The position numbers were made by a program, and so were the translations under genes. From Sphagnum compactum (lineage: Eukaryota > Bryophyta > Sphagnopsida > Sphagnales), in the NCBI GenBank assembly GCA_965153455.1, contig OZ234495.1, positions 8,180,875 through 8,244,874 of the forward strand: a stretch of 64,000 nucleotides of DNA, given 5' to 3'. Of the stretch, positions 11,089 to 23,276 are shown one piece after another. The notes under the pieces were generated by a model. The model was not told the origin of the DNA. It did not search any database and saw only the letters and a list, made by a program, of their open reading frames with translations. Position 1 is the stretch's first letter, and each line of letters starts with the position of its first letter.

Positions 11089-13221
11089 ATGAAGGACAAG
11101 GACCCCCGCAGGAATAGCAGCAGCCACTTGGAGATGGCACGGAAAGGGCAGGCGAATAACCGTGGGGAGATTGTCTGTAGTGCTTCATCGGTCATCATTG
11201 CCGCTGTCGAGCTTTCCTTCGCGTGGCTGGTGCTGCTTAGTTTGATGATCAGTTTTTTCACTTCTAGATTCATTCCTATCTCAGGATTTCATGATCCCTG
11301 TTCCTGGTTGTTTAATCATCTCAAAGGAGCAGGGTCCCAAACGGAAGAGGACGGACTGCTTCCCTTTCGGACCTGCGCAGAAGATCGGCTGAAAGTGAGT
11401 TCTTTGGAAGAGAGTGGTAAAACCGGAGCTCACCAAGATCCAAGGGAACTCGCCAATGCGGCTGAAGGTGAAGCTGCTGATGGAGATGGTGACGAATGGC
11501 AAGCGAAGCAGACTTTCGACAAGAGCAGGGAGGCTGTCAACCTAGAGGGGTCGCTCCAAGCCGAGCGGGGGGAGGCTCTGGCCGCAATTTATCTGGAGCT
11601 GGAAAAAGAGAGAAACGCATCAGCAACGGCTGCAAACGAAGCCATGGGAATGATTGCTCGTCTCCAAGAGGAGAAGGCCGCAGTGGTGATGGAAGCTCGC
11701 CAGTTCCGGCGGCTGGTTGATGAGAAATCGATGCACGATCAAGAAGCGATTGAGTATCTGCAAAAGGTTCTTGCAGATAGTGAGGAGGAGAAGAGTGAGT
11801 TGGAAGAAGAAATAATTTTTTACAGAATGAAGCTACTCCGTGAGCAGATGGAGGAGAAGAGCATAGGTGCTCGAAGAAATGGAAATAGTTTTCTCTTGCT
11901 CAGCGGAACCTTGCCTGAAGAGAGAAGAGGCCGTGAGAAATCGAAAGAAAAAGCAGCTGCTGCTAGTGCGAGAGCTGCCAATGAAAGGGGTGCTGATGAA
12001 GATCAATCAAGGTTCAAGGTAAGAACAAACGAGGCGAAGTACCAGATCCGGAGTCCATTGCCGGGCTTAGGACCAACCAAAACAGATAGGGCAACAACCA
12101 GGTCGCTTAGCGCAATGAGTACTACCAAGAAGCAACTTGTCAATACCCTGGTTGTGAAGCCAGAGAATGGCAATGAGGCAGAGTTCATGAGCTTGAGAAC
12201 AAGATTGAGCTCTGCTTGTCCTTCAGACGCAGCAACTGAGAGTCTGGGCAAAGGTCAGGAGGCCTCAGAGAAGCTGTCAGATAGAGCATTGGAGGAGGAA
12301 AGGAGGTTGTCTGTGTTGGAATATGTGTGGCAATTAGAAGAGGAGTTCCGTGAGAAGGCAAGAAGAAAACAACCTGCCCAGATTGGGAGATCAAAAAGTG
12401 CGCAAGTACTGAGGTCCAAAACACAAAGTCCTGTTGAGAGGGCAGTGACCTTAGAGATGGCCACAATGGCAGAGACATCAATGTCTGTGATGACTGAGGA
12501 CAATCCCTTGTGGCAAAGATGCCATGAAAGGAAACCCAGTGAAAGAAAATTGGATGTGTCATCTTTTGTGCAGGGATATGGCAGTGTCAATCCTGACCGA
12601 CATAGTGAGGCAGATCAAGATGAAAACAGAGACAGGCCACAAGAGGCTGACATGTCTATGGTCAGTGGTGATGAAACAGCAGGGCAATGTAGTGATGAGG
12701 TATTGTTTGAGCATGATGTTTATGAGGTACAGGAATCATCTGATGAGCTACAGAGAATTGCAGGAGAGTTGTGCAGGCTGAGGAGTCATCAGCCTGATTC
12801 AGACAGACTAAGCAAAGCAAACCTTCTGTACTCTGATGATGATCTCAGAAACAACAACAGGAATGGCATGGAGTATGTGAGAGATGACTTCACAGTGCCT
12901 CTGTCTGAAGCAGTGAACTCTGGAACTGACACACCGTGGGAAGAGTTGAATTGGAGAGCATGGAAGGGGGATGTTAGCATGCACTCGAAGACCAGGAGGC
13001 ACCACTATTGGACTTCAGTTGAAGATGAGGTACAGCAGCTGACTCTTAGGTTGAATGCTCTGGAGGCTGACAGGCACCAACTGAAAGAGACAGTTGATTC
13101 TCTTAGAGAGAATGGGGAATTAAAGCTTCTTCAGGAGATTGCCAAACAATTGAGAGAGTTGCGTGGTATGGAATGGAAGGGTTTGCAAGGGCAAGACTCT
13201 TTGTCAGATGCTGTATCATAA
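11089..13221 (+). CDS. GTD-binding (DUF593, zein-binding/myosin-binding type) membrane protein
   Basis: Predicted to be a membrane-anchored coiled-coil adaptor. Plant proteins with this domain include the FLOURY1 and MyoB families, which sit on the ER or vesicles and bind the globular tail of myosin XI or zeins. The ATG at 11089 is chosen because an in-frame TAA lies at 11074-11076 and no ATG intervenes. The product is 710 aa in one uninterrupted exon. Residues about 34-60 form one hydrophobic membrane segment. Residues about 155-253 are the GTD-binding domain, with the conserved pattern ERNASATAANEAMGMIARLQ, then MEARQF and YLQKVLADSEEE. The middle is charged and disordered-looking. A second coiled coil lies at about 644-692, with QEIAKQLRELR. 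The Cys-rich patch often found after the membrane segment is reduced to PCSWLF. The partner myosin is inferred from the family. Confidence 0.88.
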   Translation: MKDKDPRRNSSSHLEMARKGQANNRGEIVCSASSVIIAAVELSFAWLVLLSLMISFFTSRFIPISGFHDPCSWLFNHLKGAGSQTEEDGLLPFRTCAEDRLKVSSLEESGKTGAHQDPRELANAAEGEAADGDGDEWQAKQTFDKSREAVNLEGSLQAERGEALAAIYLELEKERNASATAANEAMGMIARLQEEKAAVVMEARQFRRLVDEKSMHDQEAIEYLQKVLADSEEEKSELEEEIIFYRMKLLREQMEEKSIGARRNGNSFLLLSGTLPEERRGREKSKEKAAAASARAANERGADEDQSRFKVRTNEAKYQIRSPLPGLGPTKTDRATTRSLSAMSTTKKQLVNTLVVKPENGNEAEFMSLRTRLSSACPSDAATESLGKGQEASEKLSDRALEEERRLSVLEYVWQLEEEFREKARRKQPAQIGRSKSAQVLRSKTQSPVERAVTLEMATMAETSMSVMTEDNPLWQRCHERKPSERKLDVSSFVQGYGSVNPDRHSEADQDENRDRPQEADMSMVSGDETAGQCSDEVLFEHDVYEVQESSDELQRIAGELCRLRSHQPDSDRLSKANLLYSDDDLRNNNRNGMEYVRDDFTVPLSEAVNSGTDTPWEELNWRAWKGDVSMHSKTRRHHYWTSVEDEVQQLTLRLNALEADRHQLKETVDSLRENGELKLLQEIAKQLRELRGMEWKGLQGQDSLSDAVS

Positions 13222-14699
13222 TTTATTCCAGGTAAATGCATTATGGTTTCTGAGCACAAATTGTGCTATGATCCTCTAAGAAACATGTGTGTCCTGCATG
13301 CTCACATATATATTTTGTGAAGCAGTTCGTCAAAAGATAAAACCCCCCAGCTCTGCATTTTTAACAACCAGAAAAGGGACAAGTTTGTGAATCTGCAAGC
13401 AGACCTCAAGGTCGGTTCTAATGTGAAACTTATTTTATTTGCATATTACAGAGAGTGTTGATATAGCCAGAAGTACACAGAAGCATCCTGCAGTAAATTG
13501 TAATGTGAGGCAGTTGATGCTAGGAATGTGCCAAGGGAATTCCTTCAGAAGATTTTTAGGATGTTTAGGCTTGCTCAGAGTTTTTTTCTGAGATGTACAA
13601 TGATGCCATGCAACTGAGGAGCTCATCCAGTCATGACTTTCTTTCCATCAGCAGACAAAAGGCACTTCTTATTGTCAAGATCATGGCTTCATTATTCACA
13701 TATGCCTTGACAAGATTACTGCTTAGCTGAGGCACTGCTTAGCTGAGGCCGCTCGGGTTGATGAGTGGATGAAATAAAAGCTTGTAGAAAACCGTGATTC
13801 CCCAATTCCACATTTTGTATGAGAAAGGAATCACTGCAACTAAAAGGCAATTGAGACATGATTAAATTTAGTCCAAATTTAGGATTATAACTCCCTTCTT
13901 GAATATCTTATGAAACAACTATAATGAAAAATAATAATAATGGGGAATATCAAATAAAATAATGGACAAAGATAACAAAAAACCAGTGTCAAAATATTTG
14001 AAAACCCCATGTGCCAGACCCCAAAAACTCCAAGTGCCAAAATGACCTCAAAGCATAAAATTAATTGATTTCAGCACTTGCCCACCAAAACTGACCATCC
14101 CATACGTAGAGGTTCAGTTAGCATACCATTTACAAGCAACCCTGCAGCTGCTTATCCCAGTTTTGTCTAGGAACTGCACAACTCTACCCCAGTTCCAAGG
14201 TGGGCTCAAAATATGATCCAAACAAAGTCTTATTTTAGTAAACTAACAGTCATGTTCATTGCTAGCACTTGGGAGACAGTGGATTGTGTGCTGAGTGCAA
14301 ATAGTGCACAGCTTGAATTCTTCACCATCTCTGCTCTTTAAAGCTTGCACAGAGCACAGAGTTTGTCCAATCAAACACCTAAGGCAATTAGAACTTTTTC
14401 CAGCCTCAGACAGCTGTTTGCAGTTGCATTCCACATTCTCTATCACATACAGATTTCTTCAAGCAAACTCTTGAAAAATGGCTTACCTCACTAGTAAGAG
14501 AAGTTTACTGAAAAATAGTATGGCTGTGCATGACAAGCTCACAGGGAACTTCTCTGAGATCACCTTTAAACCCTAATTTCTGACAGGAGCATCCATCAAG
14601 CATGAATGTTTATCAAAACTTTCATGTGTTACTAGACTGTAATGATGATGACTATGTTACATGTATGAACAGCATTGTGCTTTCAGTGGCAGCCACAAT
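13222..14699. other. 3' region of the GTD-binding gene and convergent spacer
   Basis: The first part is presumably 3' UTR. A possible AATAAA signal lies at 13773-13778. A GTAAAT at 13232 and a TTACAG at about 13446-13451 could bound a 3' UTR intron, but this is not proven. The rest separates two convergent genes (GTD-binding + and TAF12 -); no other gene is seen. Confidence 0.5.
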
Positions 14700-17600
14700 C
14701 TAAACACGTGGGACTCTGGGCAACCCTGGTGATGCCATGGGAGACACCAACAAACCTGCAGCCATAGAAGAGAGTGCTACTTTGTGGGGGGTAGACACTG
14801 TACTTGAAGGATTTGTTGCTAGGACTGCAGCTCCTGCACTCACCCCTTTGCTTTCTGTGCCAGGCTGCCCAGCTGCCACTGACTTCCTTACCTGCAATCC
14901 ACAGATAGTCTTCTTGTCAATTATGTAACTAATTCACCAAAACAGAGAAAAAATGCATTCAAGATATCTCTGCCACTTCAGCAATTGTACTGATTGTAAA
15001 ATATTTGTTCTACACATTCTTTGGTTGTCTGTCTTGACAGATGAAAATTTCCACACTAATAGAAATCAGAGTTGCGTTAATGTAATTTTCCTGTAAGAAG
15101 CTGGATGGCCTAGGCAAACTTATTTGCTTGCACTGCAGAAAGCACAGACTGCTCATGACAAGAGTCTAAAACTATGGGAAATTCACTGTACACCTCAGAC
15201 ATTAAATATAACATACAGGTGCCAGCATGAAAATTCTAATACCTATCCTTCCACATAATCTGACAGGTCTCTAACATGATGAGCGACATTGAATCTAAAC
15301 CATTCTGCATCAAAACTACAACAATATCTCCAACCCTGATATCACAAACACCATGGGGTATTTCCAGTCAGATTAAAGATTATTACACCACTGCAGAAAA
15401 TAAAAAATGAAGCATGAAAATGTCTACCAAGGCAAGGCGCTGCTTGTGAGTCTCACTAACTGTCTGTCCAGTCCATTCACCCCACCACTTGCAAGTCAGT
15501 AGAAAATATCATCCTTTTACTTGATGGCAATGCACTTGCTGAAATGCAATAAAAAGGGCGGGGAACTATCAGAAGTGTGGAGATAAAGTTATTTGGACAT
15601 AAATAAGCCACCTTTTTCATCAAAGGGTTGCCTTAATGTACTGCCCATACTACTTAACTATCAGGTGAAAAAAACTGGGACAACAGTGCATGAGGTATAA
15701 CTACCACCTACCCACCACACCTATATCCTCAAATCGCCTCCTGATATGAAGGATTTAAATACAAATTCCTGGGAAAAGAAACCTCACCGGCCGCTTATAA
15801 GCACGATATTCTTCACTCCCAAATCCAGGAACTGTAATGTGCCAGTTGCGCTCTACACCAGCCATAGCTTCAAATGTCAACATAAAATATATCTGTATGT
15901 CTAAAAAGTGCTCTCCACCTGCCCATGTTGAACTTGAACCAGAATTCTGACATTAAGCAGGACCTTATAAAATTGCTTGAGAAACCATAAAGTTTTCAAG
16001 CCACAACAAGCCACAACCAGAATTCTGACATTAAGCCCATACATGGAGATTAAGACAGAGGATTACTGACCTAAATGCAATAGCACATCTTTGGCTTCCA
16101 GCATGGAAGATTTACGATGTTTTGCTAGAGTACAAGCAAATGAAGTCACCTGCATTATCCAAGCAGATGCCAAGTCATGAGTTTCTTTCTGCTTCCTCAA
16201 GAGCCTACACCTGAAACCATGTGTCATATGTGTGGGCCTCAACATAAGGCATGGAAAACATACGCTGTCAATGAAGTCATCAGCAATTTCAAGTAGCACA
16301 TCCTCCAGATCAGGATCCAGTTGCTCTTTTGGGTCCACCTGCAAAAATATGCTTGTAAGTTTCTAAATTCTAACTTCTACCTTGCCCAAAGCCTCTCTTT
16401 CTATACAACCTCAAGAATTAACCTGCTTATAAGGTCTCTGGTTCCATAAATCATGAAAAATGATATAGGGTTTACTTGTGCAACAAGCTCTTGAATGCTA
16501 CGCTTGCCAAGAATGTGACCAGTGGAATCAGGGGGGAGGGTGTTAGAAGCAGGAATGTTGGAGGTTGGTTGTTGTGCAATAGGGCCAGGTTGAGTTGCTA
16601 TGGTTGTGGGAGTAGCAGGCCTTTGTTGGTTGCTGCCAATAACTTGTGCCCGCTGTTGTGGTGGTTGTGTTTGGTGTTGTTGCTGATAGCCCGTGGGCTT
16701 CGCCTGCCAGGTTTGCTGTGGCTGCTGGCCTCCAGGCACCAGCCCTTGCATCTGTGCTCCCACTGATGGCACCCTTGACAGCTGCAGATTACAAAACCTA
16801 CCTTAATAAGCAGACCTAATGGAGAAGAAAAAAGTTGCCATTGCTGTTACTTCACCAGGAGAATCCAAAGCAGATGAACACAATATGATAGAGCTGCAGA
16901 TATATGAAACAATACATTAGATGGTGCCATCTGCTGGGGCTGTGATGATCTAGAGGGATTTTGCTGCTGTAATTGCTGTGTAAGACGCTGCTGGTTCTGT
17001 TGTTGCTGCTGCTGTGGTGAGGCCAGTCCTCCACCTGTCCTGGCAATGGCCATGGCCTGCTGTACAGGTGTTGCAGTTGTCTGGAAATGTGTAGGCGGTG
17101 CTCCCCCTTGAACCTGCTTTTGCCTTGCCTGCATAACCTGTGCAATCTTCAGCCCAAATTGACATTGTTTGTGTACAATAAGGGTTTTCATGCATTGGGT
17201 GAAGAGTGAGAGCATGTGCAGGGAGGAGACAGGGGGGTTACAAACACTCCTGGATGGTTACCTCTCTGTGGAAATACCGGGGCAACAAGAAGAAAAGAAC
17301 ACACCTGCATTGCATGCTGCTGAGGCAAAGAAAGCTGAGATTGCACCCCGTATTGCGATGTCCCTTGCACTGCTGGTCTTGCAACAACACCCCCTGCCGA
17401 CTGGACAGGATTCAGGTGGTGAGCATAGGAGCCAGATGCTAGCTGTTGCGGAGGCTGCTGCAGGCCATATATGCCAGGACGACTTTGATTTGCTTGAACT
17501 ATTGAGCTTGGCCGTTGTTGTTGTTGTTGTTGCTGCTGCTGTCCCTGAGCTGCTGCTCTCTGTTGAGCCATAAGCATCGTTGGGCTAGAAGCTCCCGGGG

Positions 17601-18081
17601 AAGGGACAGAACTTGAAGACAAGAACGGTGTATTGTAATGCGTGGTCCCTATTCCCGCTGAAGAAGGTCGAGAAGCCCCAACCATGGCTACACCCTGCTG
17701 CGGCATATGCGAGAGTCGTTGTCCCGATCCAGAGCGTGACAAAGGATTTCCGACAGCTTGTGTTGGCGTCATTAGCTGCTGCGAACCAGGAACCTGCAGC
17801 TGCGTGCTTTGTGCGTACTGCACACGCGCTGCTGCTTGCTGCGTTTTGGCTTGGTTTTGATTGAATTGCTGCATCTGATAGCTCAACTGCTGTTGTTGCT
17901 GCAATTGCGATGCGGCTGCGGCAGCCGCACTTGTCCCCGCACTCGCTGCAGACATAGGCCCCAACGCCCCAGGCAATCCAGAAGCAGACGAAGGTGTAAT
18001 ACTCGGAGCTTGCTGCTGCTGCTGCTGTCCTCCCGCTGCAGCCGATACCACGGCTGGCACCTGCGCTCCTTCTCCTGCCAT
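14700..18081 (-). CDS. TAF12: Transcription initiation factor TFIID subunit 12 (TAF12/EER4-like)
   Basis: A histone-fold subunit of TFIID (and of SAGA) in the nucleus, which pairs with TAF4-type partners in the general transcription machinery. Eight coding exons read on the minus strand: 17305-18081, 16916-17137, 16476-16781, 16264-16338, 16071-16149, 15788-15852, 15428-15463 and 14700-14891. All junctions are GT-AG and keep frame, giving 583 aa. The N-terminal two thirds is Gln/Ala/Pro/Ser-rich with poly-Gln. The TAF12 domain starts at [11 protein letters not shown] and continues [39 protein letters not shown], then [21 protein letters not shown] basic segment [11 protein letters not shown] follows. 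The start ATG (18079-18081, [10 protein letters not shown]) is the first plausible one; longer upstream frames are not led by ATG. The length is close to Arabidopsis TAF12 proteins (540-680 aa). The 36-bp exon at 15428 is the least certain. Confidence 0.92.
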
Positions 18082-18876
18082 GGGCTCCCCCGCCCACTCT
18101 CTCTCCCAAGAGCCTCCCAGACTACACCACTCACAAAACAACAACAACAACAACAACAAAGCAACACAATTCCACCAAACCCTAATCCCCGCAAGGTCAC
18201 CAAAACCCAGCCATCCAAATCCCAACAGTACTTTGTCGCCGAATCCAAACAACCTCAATACATTCTTTTGCGATCCACAGCACTCCAGCTTTTGCAGTCA
18301 GCTTTCCGCTTACAATTTGCTCAAAACAATGTGTTTTACGCGGGCGGAAGACTGAATTTGAAGCCGGAGCTCCAAGTCCCCTCTTCTCTCTTCTGTCACG
18401 CCTTGTCACCCTCCTCTCTTCCTTCGGAGGCAACCAGGATTTGCTATTAACAAGTTCTTTAATTGTCGGTATGATTATCAACATCAAATCACGCTTTCAA
18501 GGATGATATTCATCCACAGAGCTAATCTTTCATCTTCATAATGTGATGGCCTGAGGCCTCCTTCTCCGAGTTGCTGTTCCAGAAGGATTTTGTGGACGTG
18601 AGCTCTGTTTGCTGCGCTCCAAGGTTTGAGGCAGGTTGCTCTTCTCTAGGAACGAAGCCTACGCTGGTGATGCGAGACATTTTTGCGAGATATTTTTGCT
18701 TTGCAGTAACAAAGATATAATCCAGGTTCGTTGTTTCCCGGGGGCTCCGACTAAGTTTCTCTCGTTAGCCATCTTTAGTGTCGGTAGTGTGTTGTCCAAA
18801 TAGGGTTTGTGTATGAAGGAGCGTCAGTCAGCAAATTGATGTGTTCACGGGGGTTCAATTAGGGTTATCCGAGGAG
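18082..18876. promoter_or_regulatory. Shared divergent promoter region between TAF12 and the 18877 gene
   Basis: About 795 bp separate the two start codons, which point away from each other. The stretch is CpG-richer than the spacer, as expected of a bidirectional housekeeping promoter. A run of AAC units at about 18137-18160 lies in the presumed TAF12 5' UTR. No clear TATA box is seen for either side. Transcription start sites cannot be placed from sequence alone. Confidence 0.5.
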
Positions 18877-21269
18877 ATGGCATCGTTTTTGCGTGACTGG
18901 ACTGGTGGTTTCTTTGGAGGAGAAGCGACTCCTAGCTTGCAGTCTTCTGGCATGCTCTCCAAACAACAGCTTCTCCAGCTCTTTCAGGACTGCTCCGCGG
19001 CTTTTGAAAATCAGGGTTAGAAGACGTCGTCCTTTGCACACTGTATATTACATTTGCAATTTCGTTTCATATTTGTTGGTTGTCAGGACTATTTTGACAT
19101 GGAGTTTGGATTCATTCATACCAGTAAGGGCATCTTTCCATTGAGTAGCTTCACCTTCAACTTTGGAAGGTCCAGTTGCTTTCCATTGGTGTGGAATTCC
19201 AAAAGTGAAGGTGCAGCTACGGGTGCAGCACGCTGGTCTTGCAAAGCTGAAATGCAAATCGGGAACGTCGGAAGTCAACAGCTGGAGGTCAAACATCCTA
19301 AGCTGAAGGTGCAGCCTTTCAATGGAAAGATGCCCTAAGGCGACCAGAGACAGGACGGACCAAAGTATCTGTCATTGTTGTGCACTTTGAATTTTTTTGC
19401 TTACCTGAAAGCTTTTTTTGCTTGAGAAAATTGATGGGATATATTATTGAGCAGAATTCTGTGGTTCTTTGTTTTCTTCTCAATATGCAGAGACAAAGAA
19501 TCGCATTGCAGATGCTGTCAGAGAGAAACGAGTAAGTTTTTTCTTTGCTTGTTGGTCTCTGTTTGCATAGTCAGTCAGAGGATTTCGATTTTTTTGTTCC
19601 ATTTGTGCTCCTTTGGTTGTCCTTCCTCCTTTAGTTGTTTGTGTGCCATGTGCTTCTTTTCTCTCTTTTGTTTGCAGTTCAAGATAGTGACATAGTCTGA
19701 TCAATATGGAGGGTAGCACAGGAAGCCGTGACAGTGACCACAGAGGTTCAGGAGGAACTGTTTATCAAGATGGGTATAGGTGAACCTCATGTCACACTTT
19801 CTGCTATGAACATATTCTGTGCAAGTTGCCTTTCTGCAGTGTGGTTGTCCCTCAGATGTGCACTGGTGATGAATGAGCACAATTCTACAGTTCTTTATTT
19901 GTTGGTACAACATGCTGAAGTAACATAGGAAAACTGTTTGTGGTGAACACATCTGCCAAGGAAAATGTTAGTCAGGTCAATGTTGGGGAAGTAGAGCATG
20001 CTGCAGAGTTTCATCTTAGGTCAATAGATCTACTATGGACCTAGAGTGTACAGTAGATCCAGCCTAAACTCTTGGGATCAAATTATGCCTTTTGACAGTT
20101 CCTTGCCTGCATGCAATGTGTGATGCAGACCCTAAGTTTGGCATTGATTGCTTGGGGAAAGTGAATAGCGTATATGCTGATGACCGAGAATTGATGATTA
20201 AGTTTTATGACTTTGTTTCAAGGTGTGCATTGGCATTCTGCCCTCCACATTGCAATTTTGCTCATCTCTGAATGGACACCCCATGATATCACCTTAGATC
20301 ATTCCTGTGTTGTTGCTCTGATTCTCTACGTGGACCTTCAGATTTTCATTCTTTGTGTATTTGTCAGCTTCCAAGAATGGAGTTGATGTGTGGAGTGCCT
20401 AGTGCAGAGAGGAGATGGCATGTGAAGAAGCAGAGTTGGGACCAGAAGCATTTAAGCAAAAGATGGAGCATGTCAAGAAGATTCAGCAGCAGGTGAGCAT
20501 GCATAAAACAGTATATTGTGCTCAAAGCTTGGACAAAACTCTAGAACTAAGGTTGATCTGGTCTTAATGATTATCACTTTGTCACAAGTCCCCAATAACT
20601 TGCCAATATTCTTGATGTTGCGAACACATTGGTTGGGTACAGCAACTGGGAATGCTTCAGCAACTACGAAGCCTTCCAGTGGACCAACAACGTAATTTCC
20701 TTCAGGGGGTAATATACTTACATTCAAACCCAGTGTGTAACTTTTGCCTGTATGAACTTGGTGTCTAGGTCTGTCTCACTAAAACTTCTTGTTAACAGAA
20801 GTTTCCTGAAAACTCCTCATCTCTTTGTCTCCTTTATCTCTTGATCCATAAGTTGTTTTCTTATCTGAGATGGCACCTTACATTTGCAAGTGATGGGTGA
20901 ACATGAGTTAGTGCTTGAGCCATCCTGGATGTAGAGCATACTGTCATTCTCTGCTCTTGACCCCTTCTGTTATAACCTTCTTTTGTAAGTTCATGATGGG
21001 GGTTCTACTGCAAGTAGTCTTGGTCCATGCATTCTCTCTGAAACTGCCTATTTTTGTGTGTGCAGATGCAATCTGATATGCGGCATTTGCAGCCAACTAC
21101 AGGTAATGCTGCCATGAGTCCTCAAGAAATCCACGATTTTTTCCAACGCCAACAGCAAACCATCCAACAGAAGGCAAGTCAAGCACCCCAAATTTCACAT
21201 CAGGATGATGTTGTTAGCTCCACTAGTCATCCTCCACCACAGTCCAGCTTACATCAACGACATTTGTAG
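18877..21269 (+). CDS. Conserved plant protein of unknown function, 7 exons
   Basis: Exons 18877-19015, 19491-19531, 19722-19773, 20129-20222, 20408-20492, 20643-20708 and 21066-21269 join in frame across GT-AG introns to 226 aa. All phases agree, which is strong evidence for a real gene despite short exons. The product starts MASFLRDWTGGFFGGE, continues LSKQQLLQLFQDCSAAFEN, then TKNRIADAVREKR, TEVQEELFIKMDPKFGIDCL and YADDRELMIKFYDFVSREEM. A long helical, Gln-rich segment KMEHVKKIQQQQLGMLQQLR follows, and the C terminus is Gln/Ser/Pro-rich. No membrane segment, signal peptide or named domain is visible. Helical, charged composition suggests a protein-interaction role, but I assign no function. 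Its divergent pairing with TAF12 may mean co-expression. The exon 3 acceptor could lie a few bases away. Confidence 0.75.
19128..19335. mobile_element. PIF/Harbinger-like MITE in intron 1 of the 18877 gene
   Basis: A 208-bp segment begins GGGCATCTTTCCATTGA and ends with its inverse TCAATGGAAAGATGCCC. The terminal inverted repeats run about 38 bases with few mismatches. It is flanked on both sides by TAA (19125-19127 and 19336-19338), the 3-bp target duplication typical of PIF/Harbinger. Open frames crossing it on either strand are incidental. It lies wholly inside an intron and should be spliced out. Confidence 0.85.
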
Positions 21270-22949
21270 CTTAATCATGCAACATGATTTCCATGGTGTT
21301 CTGGCTCCTCAAAGGAGAGCATGGTGACTCATCCCTCCTTGGTGTTTTGAACAGTACGCATTTGTGCTTGTAGTACATTTCAGCTGGTTTTGTCAAAGAG
21401 AGGTTAATTTCTTCACAGGTGGAAGAGTGTGCTGTAAACATCCACTAAACTTGGATTGCAATCTCTTCCTCAATGCCATTTAGGTTGTGGAGTCATGAAG
21501 TCTCTTAAGAGCTGCTCCTCATAGGATATATCACCAGCAAAATCATGTAAATCAGTTCCCGTAAGATGGTTATGAGAAGAAGTTGGAGAAAGTGCTGCAA
21601 ACCAATAAAAGTTGACCAGCTTTTTCTGTTTTTGCCCTCCAATGTAATGTGATTTTATTGGCCATAGAAGTGGGAAGTTGTGGTTTTTGCTCTTGCACAA
21701 GGACAATAGACAACATATGTAGTGTTTAATATGCACCTTTCTATGTAAGCGATTGTATGATTACTTCACCAGGAGGATGTGTTGAGAGTCTTCCATTGTA
21801 GGTTTGTCTTCAGTTGATAAAGTCATTTAAGTGATTTTTTTGGGGTGGGAGGGGTGCCAGTGGGTTAAAACAGCTATATCCTACAGACATGAACCCACTA
21901 TCAAGACACTTTCAGAATGATTAGTAGTTAGCACCCAAAGATAGAATCAGTAGATTTTGTGAGATTGTTTTTGGTTTATGACAAGCTCCAATGCATGTCT
22001 GCTTCTGATGTGTGTTAATTATGATAATTGGATGAAGGGACAAAAGGTTGGTGATTTTTATCTTCTTCCACATGGCAACATTCACAGTAGAGTCTACAAC
22101 AACTACCATGAGAGATGCTAACAATCACTATGTCCTTTGCACTTGTTATCCATGTCCATTTTTTTGGAGAAAAGGGTGAAAACTGTGTACCTTTGCAGTC
22201 ATGGTTGATAACTTGTTAGCACCTTGGCAGAGATGTAAATTGGTCTATTTCCAATCCTTTCTGTGTTTCCATGACACAAAGGATTGGAGATGGAGCCTTG
22301 CAACATCAAACTTGTATTTATAGATGCAGGTGCGATTTCTACATCTTGAAGGTTCAAAAGTGAAAAATGATGGAAAACTTAACTGGGAGGAGGGACATTG
22401 TGCATTCATCAAAAACTTTGATTGGGAGCAAAGACATTGTGCCTCCCTGAGAGTCTCAGAAAAGATCAGCTTCTAAACCTGCACCCACTCAAACCTAACA
22501 ACTCTTGCAGCTTCTTTGTGAGTCTTAGCTACTTCCAAAAATCTGTGATTACAATAGGTTGAACATGATTAGTTTTAGGAATACTCAGTGGCTTTACATG
22601 AGAACCACATTACAACAAGTTAGAAGTTAAATGGTGAATAGATTATTAAGGAGCTTCTTGTGCAACTTCCTTTTCTGTCTAGTTCATCATTTCTCTGTTT
22701 GCATGTAAGTGGGGACTTGTGGCCCAAAAGCACCTGCCTGAGGTGCACAAGCGTTATACCACCTTTGGCCCTTGCTTTGGTGTGAGAGGGAGGTGATTGC
22801 ACTTGGTGTGAGAGGGAGGTGATTGCACTTGGCAGTAGAAGTTTTCAGACCATGGTCTTTGTACAATTTGCATTTACTCTACTGTGATTTTTCAAATGAT
22901 GTTGGTTTGTATGTGCAACTTTTACCATGTCTTTTTTCAATTCATTTGA
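21270..22949. other. 3' flank and intergenic spacer up to the retrotransposon
   Basis: No gene is recognised. A 26-bp unit, TGTGAGAGGGAGGTGATTGC with flanks, is perfectly duplicated in tandem at 22777-22828. The copia element begins at 22950 after a TTTGA target site. Confidence 0.55.
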
Positions 22950-23264
22950 TGTTAAGAATTCAAGCTCAACTAATTAGGTTTCATTAGTTACTGGATTAGG
23001 AAAGTAACTACATTACTTTCACAAGGTTGAATTATTTTCTTTACTTATATTAGTTTGGTTATTTGTGGTTTGGTCTTTTAATTAAATACCTTGGTGTTGA
23101 TGGTTTGGTTCTCTTTTCTTCATTGCACAGGTTTGTGTATTTCATGTGATAAGAACCTTGAGGAGTTCTTGATGTTATGTTCCATGTTGTGAGCATCATG
23201 TTTTAATTTTCTTTCAACAAAGATTTATGTTTACACTTAAGAGTAAATCTCTTATTTGTTAACA
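22950..23264 (+). repeat. 5' LTR of the copia element
   Basis: 315 bp, from TGTTAAGAATTCAAGC to TTGTTAACA. It is closely alignable with the 3' LTR, and the TG...CA ends are intact. Confidence 0.93.
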
Positions 23265-23276
23265 TGGTATCAGAGC
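23265..23276 (+). other. Primer-binding site of the copia element
   Basis: TGGTATCAGAGC directly follows the 5' LTR. It is complementary to the 3' end of initiator methionine tRNA, the usual primer of plant copia elements. Confidence 0.92.

Noticed and set aside
10396-11188. Minus-strand frames of 119 and 189 aa
   Set aside because: They consist largely of translated (GT)n and (GA)n microsatellites and overlap the start of the GTD-binding gene.
17188-18450. Long frames on both strands over TAF12 exon 1
   Set aside because: CAG/CAA-rich coding sequence opens other frames by composition. Only the minus frame starting MAGEGAQ leads into the conserved histone fold.
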